A DNA stretch of 64,000 nt, from positions 2,666,001 through 2,730,000 of the forward strand of contig JADWQD010000003.1 of assembly GCA_016110215.1 (NCBI GenBank). Direction: 5' to 3'. Made by a program: the position numbers and the translations under genes. The notes beneath the pieces are model-generated. The model searched no databases, was not told the origin of the DNA, and saw only the letters and a program-made list of their open reading frames with translations. Shown here one piece after another: positions 34,370-43,992 of this stretch. The DNA comes from Capronia americana. Lineage: Eukaryota > Ascomycota > Eurotiomycetes > Chaetothyriales > Herpotrichiellaceae. Each line of letters opens with the position of its first letter. Position 1 is the first letter of the stretch.

Positions 34370-35131
34370 TCAGCTGTTTCGGGATGTCTTTCCTCGCAGT
34401 GGAATGCCATCTTCGGCAAAAATGAAGCCAGGGGATGGCCTGCGACCTCGACGAACCGGGCCCCATGACTCTAATGAAGTATCGTCAGGAAAGTCGAATG
34501 AGAATCCTGGTGAGCTTCTTCTAAAACCGGCCGATCTGTGACGCCCATGTTCGCCAGCGAAGCGTCTGTCTTGTGGTGGGAAGGCGTTTTCAGGAAACAT
34601 GCGTCCAGGAGACGGATGGTGAGCGGGCCGAGGAGGGAAGTCGTCAGGAATACCGAACATGAATGGCGCTGGCTGTCCAAGATGTATATTGCCTTGTCCG
34701 CCGAACCTACTCCTGGGAGGGAAGACCCAGTCGACTTCCTCGACAACCAGTGGACGTCTTTCGAACACCGGCATTTGTCCCAACCCAATAGGTGGATCAA
34801 AGACAACGAACCTGTCACGGGACGGTGGGCCAAAGCCGCTTCCAACCACGACATCTGGGCCACCCAGGGGATTAGGATACAACCCTGACAGAGAAGGTAT
34901 TTGACCGAATCCGTTTCCTCCACTACTGCGTATTGGTAGCCGAACATCTCCATCTAGGTCGACCCCACCAAAAGAATGTCCTCGCATGTATCTCCGCCGG
35001 GTCTCAACGTATCTACTGCCGTCTGGATTCCTCCCCCGGCGGAGTTCATCTACCAAGACTGGCCTACCTTGGCGGTTCCAGCGTTCGAGATCTTTCGGCC
35101 GTATAGTGGGTGCGGAGGAGCTGGCTCCCAT
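34370..35131 (-). CDS. small Arg/Pro/Gly-rich protein with N-myristoylation signal
   Basis: Single exon, 253 residues, ATG at 35131. It begins MGASSSAPTI: Gly2 and Ser6 fit the N-myristoyltransferase consensus. The rest is rich in Arg, Pro, Gly and Phe, with repeated short motifs such as SSPGF, GFIFAED, RRGRRPSPGF and several FxFP/DDFPP pieces; it is probably disordered. No transmembrane segment. I do not recognise a family. Its downstream neighbour in transcription direction is the DUF3824 gene (convergent); its upstream neighbour, 452 bases away on the same strand, is another short MGxxxS protein, which makes both more believable as genes. Confidence 0.6.
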   Translation of the reverse strand: MGASSSAPTIRPKDLERWNRQGRPVLVDELRRGRNPDGSRYVETRRRYMRGHSFGGVDLDGDVRLPIRSSGGNGFGQIPSLSGLYPNPLGGPDVVVGSGFGPPSRDRFVVFDPPIGLGQMPVFERRPLVVEEVDWVFPPRSRFGGQGNIHLGQPAPFMFGIPDDFPPRPAHHPSPGRMFPENAFPPQDRRFAGEHGRHRSAGFRRSSPGFSFDFPDDTSLESWGPVRRGRRPSPGFIFAEDGIPLRGKTSRNS

Positions 35132-35583
35132 AGGTGCTTCGGGTGGTGGTATGAGAATTTACCGAAAATGTTCGATGGTTCGGCTATGATATGATATTTT
35201 ACCAGGGCCAGGCTTCGTCAGATATAAATCTTAAGATGTCATTGAAATGATGAGAAGGTCGGAAGGGGAGGTCGGGAAGAAAGCAAACATTTATAATTCC
35301 TGTGCGATTGCGACTGGTGACTCCACCGGTCGTTGGGTGGCGCGCGCGAGGGTATCACGGTGGTTCGGGTGTGGTGAAAGTGGCAATCACGTATATTCCT
35401 TCCTACCTGCGGTGTGGTGGTGGGCAGGAAGGACGTCCGGCTTGTGAGGTTATTGTCCATCAGACCCGGAGGATTGATTTATCCAGGCAGACATATTTGA
35501 CCAAATTTCTTCAACAACGGAGAGGACGCCCTGCATGGCTTCGGAGACTTCGGTGGTAACAGTGGGAACGCAGCGAGTTGAAA
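35132..35583. other. spacer between the two MGxxxS genes
   Basis: 452 bases that should contain the 3' end of the upstream gene and the promoter of the downstream one. A TG/GT-rich segment lies near 35340-35420. No coding signal. Confidence 0.4.
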
Positions 35584-36315
35584 TCAGCTTAGCTGGCGGG
35601 CTGTTCGACCACGGAATAGACGACAGCCATCAGCATTCGTCCTCCTCGTCCACCGCACCGGCCGCCTATCGGTTAATTCCACTCCAGCAGCAGGATTCGC
35701 GTCGACAAGGTCCACCGGCACGCCGCGCCAAACGTAATCCTCGATGTCGATGTAGACTCTTGCTCGAGTTCTTCCCCCCCGACGAACGTCGCGTTTGCTT
35801 CTGTCTCTTCGGTGTGTTGTTTGCCGGTGCCGTGACCCCTGCAGTTTGTTGCAAACACGTTCTCTAGGAATGCCGGCGTAGAATCGATCATCCCAACCCG
35901 GCGGCATGGGGGCGTGAGGCATTGGTCGGGAGACGGTGTCTAGTCTTGGATCATCCAGATCCAGCCTCAACTCAGTCACATAGGGTGGCGGGTCTCCATC
36001 CCCATGGTATCGTCCTCTCAAACCACTCTCTCCATGCCGGTAGATGTACCTTGGAGACGAGAACTTCAGTTCCGATTCCGGGCATCGATATCCGTACAGC
36101 AGCGGCGAGGTCATATTCCGTGCTTCCGGGACCGGTATCATCGCGCCCCTAGCGTTACCTCTGCGGCGAGAAGAACCCGAGGACCGCGACTCGACTGGAC
36201 GTGTGTGACGGGCGTGGCAGTGGGAGCGGCGCAGAGTATCTCGGCCGGACTTGCGACAAGACGCCCGAGCAAGGCGCCTTATTTCCTGTTTCGGCCTGGA
36301 GAAAGTGTTGCCCAT
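35584..36315 (-). CDS. small basic protein with N-myristoylation signal
   Basis: Single exon, 243 residues, ATG at 36315 in the context cccATGG (plus-strand view). Begins MGNTFSRPKQEIRRLARASC: Gly2 and Ser6 again satisfy the myristoylation consensus, followed by a very basic stretch that would hold it to an acidic membrane surface. The middle has LLYGYRCPESELKF, YIYRHGESGLRGRYHGDGDP and PPPYVTELRLDLDDPR; PPPY could be a WW-domain ligand of the kind used by Rsp5/Nedd4 ubiquitin-ligase adaptors. The C-terminal quarter is Arg-rich. Family not recognised. Possibly a distant sister of the gene at 34370. Confidence 0.55.
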   Translation of the reverse strand: MGNTFSRPKQEIRRLARASCRKSGRDTLRRSHCHARHTRPVESRSSGSSRRRGNARGAMIPVPEARNMTSPLLYGYRCPESELKFSSPRYIYRHGESGLRGRYHGDGDPPPYVTELRLDLDDPRLDTVSRPMPHAPMPPGWDDRFYAGIPRERVCNKLQGSRHRQTTHRRDRSKRDVRRGGRTRARVYIDIEDYVWRGVPVDLVDANPAAGVELTDRRPVRWTRRTNADGCRLFRGRTARQLS

Positions 36316-37454
36316 GGTATGGTTTGATCATTCGAGATTCGAGGTGTCGCTGAACAGCACCGCTCAAGAAAGAGAAAGAGGGGACGTCCGCTCCCATCGC
36401 TGCGATAATACGCCTCAACGTCGCCTTTGTGTAACACTGGGGATGAACCCGAAATCGAGCGGGACAGTGTTACCGGCGAGTGATACAGGCGGGGACGGCT
36501 CGACGGGCTCGACGGGCGCAAAATTCAATTGTCCGCGCATACAGCGTACAGTGTACAGCGTGCATGAGCCTGCATTGTTGCGGTGCTGCATTTCACCGCG
36601 TGTGCTTCCCGTAACGAAGTACTGTAATCTACCGTTTTCCGAGTGAGGCCTCGCGAGGCGGGTCTCGCCTGGCACGTTTGACATTTTGGTCAAATCCATA
36701 CCTTTTCGCCAGGGCACGTCGTTCCACATGCTGCTCCACAGCGATGATACCTACGTCTAACCGACCGACACTGATGACGCGTCTGGTCGTGCGACAGGAC
36801 CGACACGGCGAAGTGACGAGACCTTCCGCGCCAGAAGATCCATCATCGACGCCATGATCCCCCAAGATAAAGCAGACGAGAAATTCAGAAGGTCGTAATA
36901 CCGCGTGATGAGATGTGTCACTTTTCTGTGCTGCCTGTGCTGCCTGTGTGTTTGTGTACGTAGCTTCTCCTGACATGCTGGCACAATCTGCTCGTGGCGT
37001 GGAGGCAATTACAGTACATAAATACCGCAAGCTCGTGCTCTGCCCGGGGGTGTTGTTGTGCAAGAAGAGTCCGATCACGGGTTCGGTCTGGACCTTCTTC
37101 TACAAGCTATCCCGCCCGTAGTAGATCTAATATTGTGTCCAGAACTGAATAGAGGCGCGCAGTGAGAAGAAGAGGCGGCGCTGCGACGTGCTTTTTTCGG
37201 ATACAGTAGAAGCAAAAATCCCTGTAGCCAAGCATACGCGAGGCTGTGGAAAGTCGGGGGCTACATACTTAAAACATCCTTTCATGGACGATGACGATGA
37301 AGCTTACTGTAAGCGTGACGCTCGGTCACTGTCTCCCGGAAGTAACGATACATACAGTATTCTTCCCTGTAAGTGTACGTGCGTGTCTACAGAGCCCGCA
37401 GTCGATTATGCTTTCCAGCGGGATTCTGCCTCGATCTGCAATCTACTCCTATTA
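36316..37454. other. 1.1 kb intergenic, left border of the catabolic cluster
   Basis: Promoter of the MGNTFS gene and 3' region of the FAD monooxygenase. Several gtac/tacagt-type short motifs occur (36540-36560, 37000-37020). No gene is recognised. Confidence 0.4.
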
Positions 37455-38861
37455 TCACCACTGCCTCATGCTCTGGAACTTCCTCCGAAGATCACTGTCC
37501 GTGATATTGTAGACGAGTGCCTCGTCGACGGGCATCGGGGCCAGCTTGGGAGGCTGCAACTCGTCGGCTTTCATCAACTTCGTCGCGTCATGACCGAACA
37601 ACCAATCGAGCCTGGTCGAGTTGGCCCAGAAGAAGGGATTGTCGAGGTTATCTTGCCTGATCAGCTGGTCTCGCCGGTCTCGTTCGGGACCGTCGTACAG
37701 GTGCCACCACGCCTGAAGGATTCGTGTATTCTTCGCCACGTGAGTCGCTCGAGGTAATCTTTGCGTCTGGTACGCGTGGAGCGCGTCCTGGAGGTTGTCG
37801 TGCTCTCGAAGCGCTGCTTGTAGGGTGGCAGCGTCCTCGGTTGCCTGGGCAGCGCCTTGTGCCATGTATGGCATCATAGGGTGGCATGCGTCGCCCAGGA
37901 TGGCGGCCTTGCCGCTTGGATGGACCCATCTCTGCAGGTGGTCGAAGTCGGCGAGTTTCCACTTGAGGTAGGAGTCGGTGAGGCCGCACAGTTTCCGCAC
38001 GGGCGGGCACCAGTCGGCGAAGCGTTGGACAAGTTCCGTGTTGTCGGCCTGGGAGCGCCATTCCTCGTCGCCGATCGGGCGCCCTACGTCGGTGTGGTGC
38101 GTGATGTCGATGATGATGTTGTAGAGCTCGCCGCCGCGCAGGGGGTAGCCGACCGCATGGGCCTCGGGCCCGAGCCAGTGCATGGCCAAGCCGCTTTCCA
38201 GCAGAGGGCGCATCTCTGGATCGTTTCGGAGCGGTTCGGCCGGCACGATGACCCTGTATGCCACGTCGCCGGTGTCTTGAGGCTCGATCGGAGAGCCGTT
38301 GATGGTGTTCCTGACCGCGGACTTGATTCCGTCGGCACAGACGATGAGGTCTGCGGTAAGTCGCTCGCCACTCGCCAGTGTCAGAGCGGGGGCTTCGAAA
38401 TCGTAGTCTCTCACCTTGCTGTCCATCCGCAGCGTGATGTTGCTGTGTTGGGATGCCGTCTTGACGAGTATATCGATCAGGTCTGCCCGGTGGATGAAGT
38501 AGTACGGGGCCCCGTACTTGGCCTCCACGTCTTCGTAGTCGATGTCGAGCAGGACCTTGCCCGTCCAGTCGAGGAAGCGCAGTCCTCGAGCGGTTTCTTT
38601 CTTGATCTTGCTGAAATCGACGCCCCAGCTCCGGCTGAGGCGTGATGAGTTCGGAGGGACCCGAATCCCCGCACCAACCTGGTTACAGCATGGTGTCAGC
38701 GTTCGTTGTGGTGGCTCAATGGAACGTCTGTTGAGCCTCACCTCTAGGAATTCTTTGACCCCTTCGAGGACAGTAAGCTGGTGGCCATCCGTCGCAAGAG
38801 CCAGAGCCGTCGACAGGCCACCGATCCCTGCTCCTACAACAATCACCTTGAGGTCTTTCAT
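37455..38861 (-). CDS. FAD-dependent aromatic monooxygenase (salicylate hydroxylase type)
   Basis: Two exons, 38861-38742 and 38678-37455, 447 residues. The 63-nt intron (GTGAGG...CCAG) has no stop and keeps frame, so an unspliced reading inserts 21 false residues into LEGVKEFLEVGAGIRVPPNS. Features: Rossmann VIVVGAGIGGLSTALAL at the N-terminus, RADLIDILVK, the DG motif in LIVCADGIKSAVR, and the FAD-ribityl motif GDACHPMMPYMAQGAAQATEDA. Length and motifs fit class A flavoprotein hydroxylases that use NAD(P)H and O2 to hydroxylate, sometimes decarboxylate, phenolic acids. It is the first gene of the catabolic set and is head-to-head with an MFS transporter. The exact phenol cannot be told from sequence. 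Confidence 0.9.
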   Translation of the reverse strand: MKDLKVIVVGAGIGGLSTALALATDGHQLTVLEGVKEFLEVRLNRRSIEPPQRTLTPCCNQVGAGIRVPPNSSRLSRSWGVDFSKIKKETARGLRFLDWTGKVLLDIDYEDVEAKYGAPYYFIHRADLIDILVKTASQHSNITLRMDSKVRDYDFEAPALTLASGERLTADLIVCADGIKSAVRNTINGSPIEPQDTGDVAYRVIVPAEPLRNDPEMRPLLESGLAMHWLGPEAHAVGYPLRGGELYNIIIDITHHTDVGRPIGDEEWRSQADNTELVQRFADWCPPVRKLCGLTDSYLKWKLADFDHLQRWVHPSGKAAILGDACHPMMPYMAQGAAQATEDAATLQAALREHDNLQDALHAYQTQRLPRATHVAKNTRILQAWWHLYDGPERDRRDQLIRQDNLDNPFFWANSTRLDWLFGHDATKLMKADELQPPKLAPMPVDEALVYNITDSDLRRKFQSMRQW

Positions 38862-40219
38862 CGTTCGTGTCGAGTCTTATACGTCAAAGTTGATCTCGCA
38901 ACTCCTAGCGTTGGACATGTGCGTATGCTGTCAGGATACATCCTCTGCGAATATTATACACTGTTCTCGGTGAGCATGTTTCGATAAGCAGTCCCTCAAT
39001 CTGACCGTTGGTACGAGCGAGATTGGGGGTTTCTCCAAGTTGCCGGAAAAATGTACCCGCGGTCAAACTCCTTCTCCCAATAACCATGGAGCCATGGTTC
39101 TTGTTGTACAATCCACCCCGCACAAGCTGACGTACGGTCAGGACTGAGGCTATTACGCCCTTCACAATACGCGTGTTGTGTATAGCCGCGACTCGAAGCA
39201 GGGGTACGTTCCAGCCTCGCAGCTGCAGGAGAAGACACGTTACAATTAGTAGTGTGGTGTAGCCCTCATCTCGAGCTCGGTCAGCGACTGGCGACATTCG
39301 TCTCTTGAGTATTCGGGTTTCACTATAATGTACACGGCGTCAAACCGGGGATGACTCACTCGCCCATTACAGGAAGCCAACGTCGCGACATTGGGCCCCA
39401 GGCTTTGAATCGAATGTTTTGCTGTTGAGTCTCTGCCCTCTTGCAGTTTTGAAGGGTTGAGAAATGGTACTCATGAGAGTTACTTCAGCGTATCGTCGGG
39501 CCAGTGTTCCGTATTACACAGTCCGTACCTCGTATAACCGCATTATCCCGTATAAACGCTCCGATTGGTCAGGTTCGCTAGCGCCCTCGGGCTGTTAGCA
39601 GACGAGGAAGGTACACGGCCTGCGCATGGCAGCATGACCTTTTGAACAGCGCCAGAGACTGTAGAGTCGGTCGGAACACATCAAGTAACATTGCAAATAC
39701 ATATGACTAGTATCGCACCTCATCCTCTAGCGGCGCGCGGCGCTTCAGACCCTTCTGACGGCGACGGGGGCTGGTGGTCGAGTACACGGGGCCCCCTGCA
39801 TCTACTATCTCCTGCTGCATTGCCGTCTCTTGACCTTTTGAACTACTAGATGGCTTATTCGATTGTGGCAACAGTCCTATCCCTCACCCTAGGATGGGAA
39901 AGTCTAATCCACCTTTAGACTTCCAAGCCGGGACGAGGCAATCAGAGAGCTCATCTTAGAATGTGGAGAAGTTGTGGACTCCAGGTTCCCCGGAACGTGG
40001 ATGTATTAATTACCAGGCAGGTCGACCCTCGCTCCGAGGGATATCCTGCCTTGCCTGGGAAGAAGGAAAGCCTTAGTCTGATTGGTGGAGCATATCGGGG
40101 AGTAGTTTCGGCCAACCTTGTCTTTCAGTGAAATCGTGGTCTTCTGTGGCCGGTGTATGCTGGGACGGCGATACAAGAATGCCTGCTTGGGCATTTAGCT
40201 GAGGCTGGTCTGATACGTT
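38862..40219. promoter_or_regulatory. divergent promoter of FAD monooxygenase and MFS transporter
   Basis: 1.36 kb with no recognisable gene. It contains ccggaa at 39043-39048 and a GTTCC-CC-GGAAC palindrome at 39985-39996. Both are candidates for binding by the cluster regulator, by position and symmetry only. Confidence 0.45.
39985..39996. promoter_or_regulatory. palindrome GTTCC-N2-GGAAC, candidate operator
   Basis: Perfect inverted repeat of five bases around CC, 224 bases upstream of the MFS start. Symmetric sites with short spacers are typical of dimeric Zn(2)Cys6 regulators, although those usually have CGG ends. Confidence 0.3.
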
Positions 40220-41892
40220 ATGCCGACTTCTCCCCCAGTCGAAACATCCTCCTTCCTAGGCCATCTTGCCAATTCTTCAAAACAGCTGCTTCCATCTCAG
40301 ATCGTCATGGGACCAAGGTCGTCGCGCCGGTTCAGGACCAGCAATGCCATTTTTACCGCCTTGATGGGACTCGGTTCGATGTCATACGGTTATGCCGCCA
40401 TTGTGGTTTCTGTCACACTCGCACAGCCATCGTTCATCCATTATATGGGGCTTGACCACCGCGACGACGCAAGTGACTTGATCGGTCTGACAGGCTCTCT
40501 TTTCCAAGCTGGAGGGTTCGTCGGCACCTTCTTTGTCTCCTTTTTTGCGGATCGTTGGGGCCGTCGAGTTGGCATAGCATTTCCAGCCGCCGTCGCCGTC
40601 GCCTCTGCTGCTTTGCTCGCTGGAAGCGTCAACATTGGCATGTTTGTTGCCTTCAGGTTCTTCGCTGGCGCAGCCGCCTGCATGATTGTCAGCGCAGTGA
40701 CTCTGTGGATGACCGAGGTTGTCCCACCAAATGTTCGAGGATCCTTTGTGAACGTCAACGGAGCGTCGATTCTGCTCGGTGGTGTTGTGGCAGCCTGGGT
40801 TGGCTATGGCTTTTCTCAGTATCAGCCCGGCAACCTTGACAGTCGGAACTGGCGAGCAACTCAAGCACTTGGAGTGCTTCCGGCATTGATACTTTTGTGT
40901 GGCCTTTATTGGTTGCCGGAGAGCCCCAGATGGTTGATACGACAGGGCAGAATCGACGAAGCACAACGAACCCTGAGTCGACTCCACACACCCGAGGAAG
41001 CCGCGCTGGAGCTCATCCAGATCCGGGCCCAAATCCAGCATGACGAGAACCTCGAGGACTCGTACCTATCTTTGATCACGAGAAAGAGCTATAGAAAACG
41101 AGCGCTTCTGGCAACGCTCACCACGGTCGCAACCCAGATGACCGGACCTCTCGTGATTGTCAACTACGGCCCAATCATTTATGGGACTCTGGGGTTCGAC
41201 ACCAATAAACAGCTTATCTATCAAGGCGGCTGGATCCTGGTTGGTTTCGGCGGTGGTTTGATATCACTGCTTATTATCGACCTCACAACCCGGCCGAGAT
41301 TGATCGCCGCTGGAATGCTTGGATGTCTGGCAATGTTGGCTGTTGAGGCAGCCCTTGTTGCGACTTATGCGACGAGTCCTGAATCACTCGCCCATCCGAA
41401 CAAGAGCGCACTTCAGGCCGCGGTAGCCATGTTTTATGTAAATGCTCCTTGCGTCCTACCCACTTTGCTATTCCTTTTCTCGATGGTGCAGAAGGGTCAC
41501 TCACACAATGCCACTAGGTTTATATCCTCATCTTCGAGTCCACCCTCGAGGGTGTACAGTTTGTGTATCTAGGGGAGATTTTCCCTACACACCTACGGGC
41601 CAAGGGCATCAGCCTTGGGATAGCGGCCCTCTGCGCGATCAACATTGTTTGGTTGCAGGTGGCTCCTACCGCATTTGAGCACATCGGCTGGAAGTTCTAC
41701 CTTTGCTTTATCGTTCCGGGGGCAATCATGGCACTGGCCATCCTGTGTTGGTGGCCCGACACCAGAAAAATGCCCCTGGAAGAGATCGCGGCGTTGTTCG
41801 GCGACGAGGTGGAATATATCGATCAGTCGGGCCAATCCCTGGAGGTGCATTCGGACGACAAAGGGCAGGCAACGCTCGTGGAGGAGAAATAG
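40220..41892 (+). CDS. MFS transporter of the sugar-porter type in the catabolic cluster
   Basis: Two exons, 40220-41437 and 41518-41892, intron 80 nt (GTAAAT...CTAG); without splicing the last membrane spans are lost. 530 residues. Motifs: ADRWGRRVGIAFPAAVAVAS after span 2, VPPNVRGSFVNVNGASILLG, PESPRWLIRQGRIDEAQRTL after span 6, and YLGEIFPTHLRAKGISLG before span 11. About twelve spans. N-terminal tail of ~40 residues is polar. Sugar-porter-family members in catabolic clusters often import aromatic acids or quinate-like compounds; import of the cluster substrate is inferred from position, sharing a promoter with the FAD monooxygenase. Confidence 0.9.
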
Positions 41893-42848
41893 CAGAGAGC
41901 GAGCTCGGCCTCGGAACAGTGCCTGTCGAACTATGGACAGTGACCGATCATGTGGACGGAAATCATGAGTGCTACATGCGCTGTGTCGACGGCATGTCCT
42001 CCATCATGGCCCACAAACCTCGTTGGACTCAGGGGTGTTATATCGACATGTCAGATTGCGTTCCATGAACTTTCATATTCTGCACCCCTGATTCAAGGGA
42101 AAGCACCTATCTCGTGCTCAGACACTCATTTTTGCCCTAGAGCACATGTATTTAAGTTCCAATGGAGAAGACAAGGACTTCGAGTGCTGCAGAGCACTCA
42201 ATGATCGATTCGACGTCACGCTGACGGCCAGGGATTTTCGGCAGGGTTCAACGGAGAGAATCCACGGGAGAAAGATTCAGCTGTTGCTGGAAAGGGCCCT
42301 TGAAGGATACAAAGAGAATTCATCCCAGTGGCAAACCTTGGAAGGTTCTGGGATGCTTACTGCTCAATCTGGCATTACCGCCTTGGTGTAGGTACCTCGA
42401 CCAAGACGTGGTAAACTAATTTTCTTCATTTTCCTCGGCGGACATGGACCATAGCTTGCATACAGTTTAGCTCCAGTTGTCGTTCCTGGAGTACTTAGGA
42501 AACCCGGTGCTTTACCCGATTCTTTGGAATGGACACCGCGTGATTGAGGTCAAAGCTGGATTCTCACAGAGTTACACGCCGTTTGAAGGCTATTGAGCGC
42601 GATAAGACCTTATTGCTTCTTGTTCTGGCTCCGAGACTACGTTGAAACTTCACTACCACCAGATTGATAGAACACGCGTTCGCAGGCCATGGTCCCCTGG
42701 ATTTCATGTTCTGCAATGGAATCGCATACTTGGTACTCGGCCTGGCCATACTCTTCCTGAGCACCCTCGTCGTGCGTCTGGAATCTCGTCGGCGCCGTCC
42801 CCCCTCTCCGCTGCACTGCCCATTCGAAGGACGACCTACACAACGATC
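41893..42848. other. intergenic between convergent genes, no gene seen
   Basis: About 1 kb with short overlapping frames only. It contains the 3' ends of the MFS and SnoaL-like genes. Confidence 0.45.
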
Positions 42849-43283
42849 CTAGGCATCAACAAGCTTCTTGCCGAAAAACGCCGCTTCAATCTGAAACGGA
42901 TCAAAAAACTCGATTATCTCAGTAAGGCCGTCGCCCTCGGCACGTAAATAGTAGCCATAGTACGGTTGGATGTATGGCCCGTAGGTGGCCCTTCCGACCC
43001 CACTCGCTCTCAGAAATGCCTTGTTACCCTCGATGAGGACATCGGAGAACTCGATCTTCGGCCGCTCGGTGTAACCAGAAAGGGCGGGCGCCAGGCGGGC
43101 GAAGATATCGTCCAGGCCCCTGTAGACTCCCGATGCCGGAGTCTGACCTGTTAAGACAAACTGCCCATCGGGATTGAGAAGGCGATATGCGTCCTCGAAG
43201 CGAGCGCTGGACACGTATTCAATGAATCTGTCAACAAGATCGCGCATCGTTTCTGGTGAGGTGGTGCTGGTAGACTGAGACAT
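42849..43283 (-). CDS. SnoaL-like (NTF2-fold) protein, copy 1
   Basis: Single exon, 144 residues, ATG at 43283. The pattern of an N-terminal helix pair (MRDLVDRFIEYVSSARFEDAYRLL), then DGQFVLTGQT, and alternating strands ending in YYGYYLRAEGDGLTEIIEFFDP fits the cone-shaped NTF2/SnoaL-like fold used by ketosteroid isomerases, polyketide cyclases and small dehydratases. The phrase GLTEIIEFFDP is the usual last strand of that fold. The clear paralogue at 58285 has about 70% identity over the last ~113 residues by eye. Possible roles: cyclase, isomerase, or hydrolase partner on a cluster intermediate. It shares a divergent promoter with the maleylacetate-reductase-like gene. Confidence 0.75.
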   Translation of the reverse strand: MSQSTSTTSPETMRDLVDRFIEYVSSARFEDAYRLLNPDGQFVLTGQTPASGVYRGLDDIFARLAPALSGYTERPKIEFSDVLIEGNKAFLRASGVGRATYGPYIQPYYGYYLRAEGDGLTEIIEFFDPFQIEAAFFGKKLVDA

Positions 43284-43992
43284 TCTCGCCGCGACGAGTG
43301 ACTGGAATGATTCAAGGAGTGGTGTGCTGACTCGGAAAATCGAGTGGTTGTCCCGGTCCTCTTAGAACGAACGATCCGTTGTCCAGCTATCAAATATACC
43401 GTATGACTTATTCCTGGTGTAGAGCAGAGCAGAGAAGTACGCAGGAGTACGAAATGATGGCGTCGGAACCATCCTCTTCGCCACGAGATTTTGCACGAGC
43501 AGGCATAATAATGCAGAGAACGGGATGGAGTCGATCCCGGCAACTACGAATTGATGCTGTTCCTGTGAATTCACCAGGCACACGCTGCCCAGGGCACGCG
43601 GCAGGAGTGACTCCTCGCCCAATGAGCCCGGTGCCCAGGTTGCTGAGACTTTGTGGGCCCTTTCTTCCTCGGCTTCTGGGCCCAATGAATGGGAACCCGT
43701 GCAGCCGCGGGCCCCGGGTTATCGATTGGCCACGCCATTGGGGACTGCTATGAGATCAGCATCAATCAATGGGGGCGGGACTCCCAGTGTTGGCCCTTCG
43801 AGGACAAGATTTCAAGCCGTAGTCCGGAACATAAGGACGAAGTCTATGTTTGTCTCAGAACGGGCTGGCTGGACTGAAAGTGCTTTTTGACCTACTAATC
43901 ATGTCAGATGGCCTCGTAGTCCTCGGATTCTGGACACATCTCTCGACTCTTACCACCCACCACGTACGTCGAACGTGATTCTCCCAGGAGAA
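43284..43992. promoter_or_regulatory. divergent promoter of SnoaL copy 1 and maleylacetate-reductase-like gene
   Basis: 709 bases. Contains ccggaa at 43824-43829 and an imperfect inverted pair ctcg...cgag at 43331-43344. No gene seen. Confidence 0.4.

Noticed and set aside
37857..38645. 262-codon plus-strand frame opposite the FAD monooxygenase
   Set aside because: Fully contained in a well-supported gene on the other strand.
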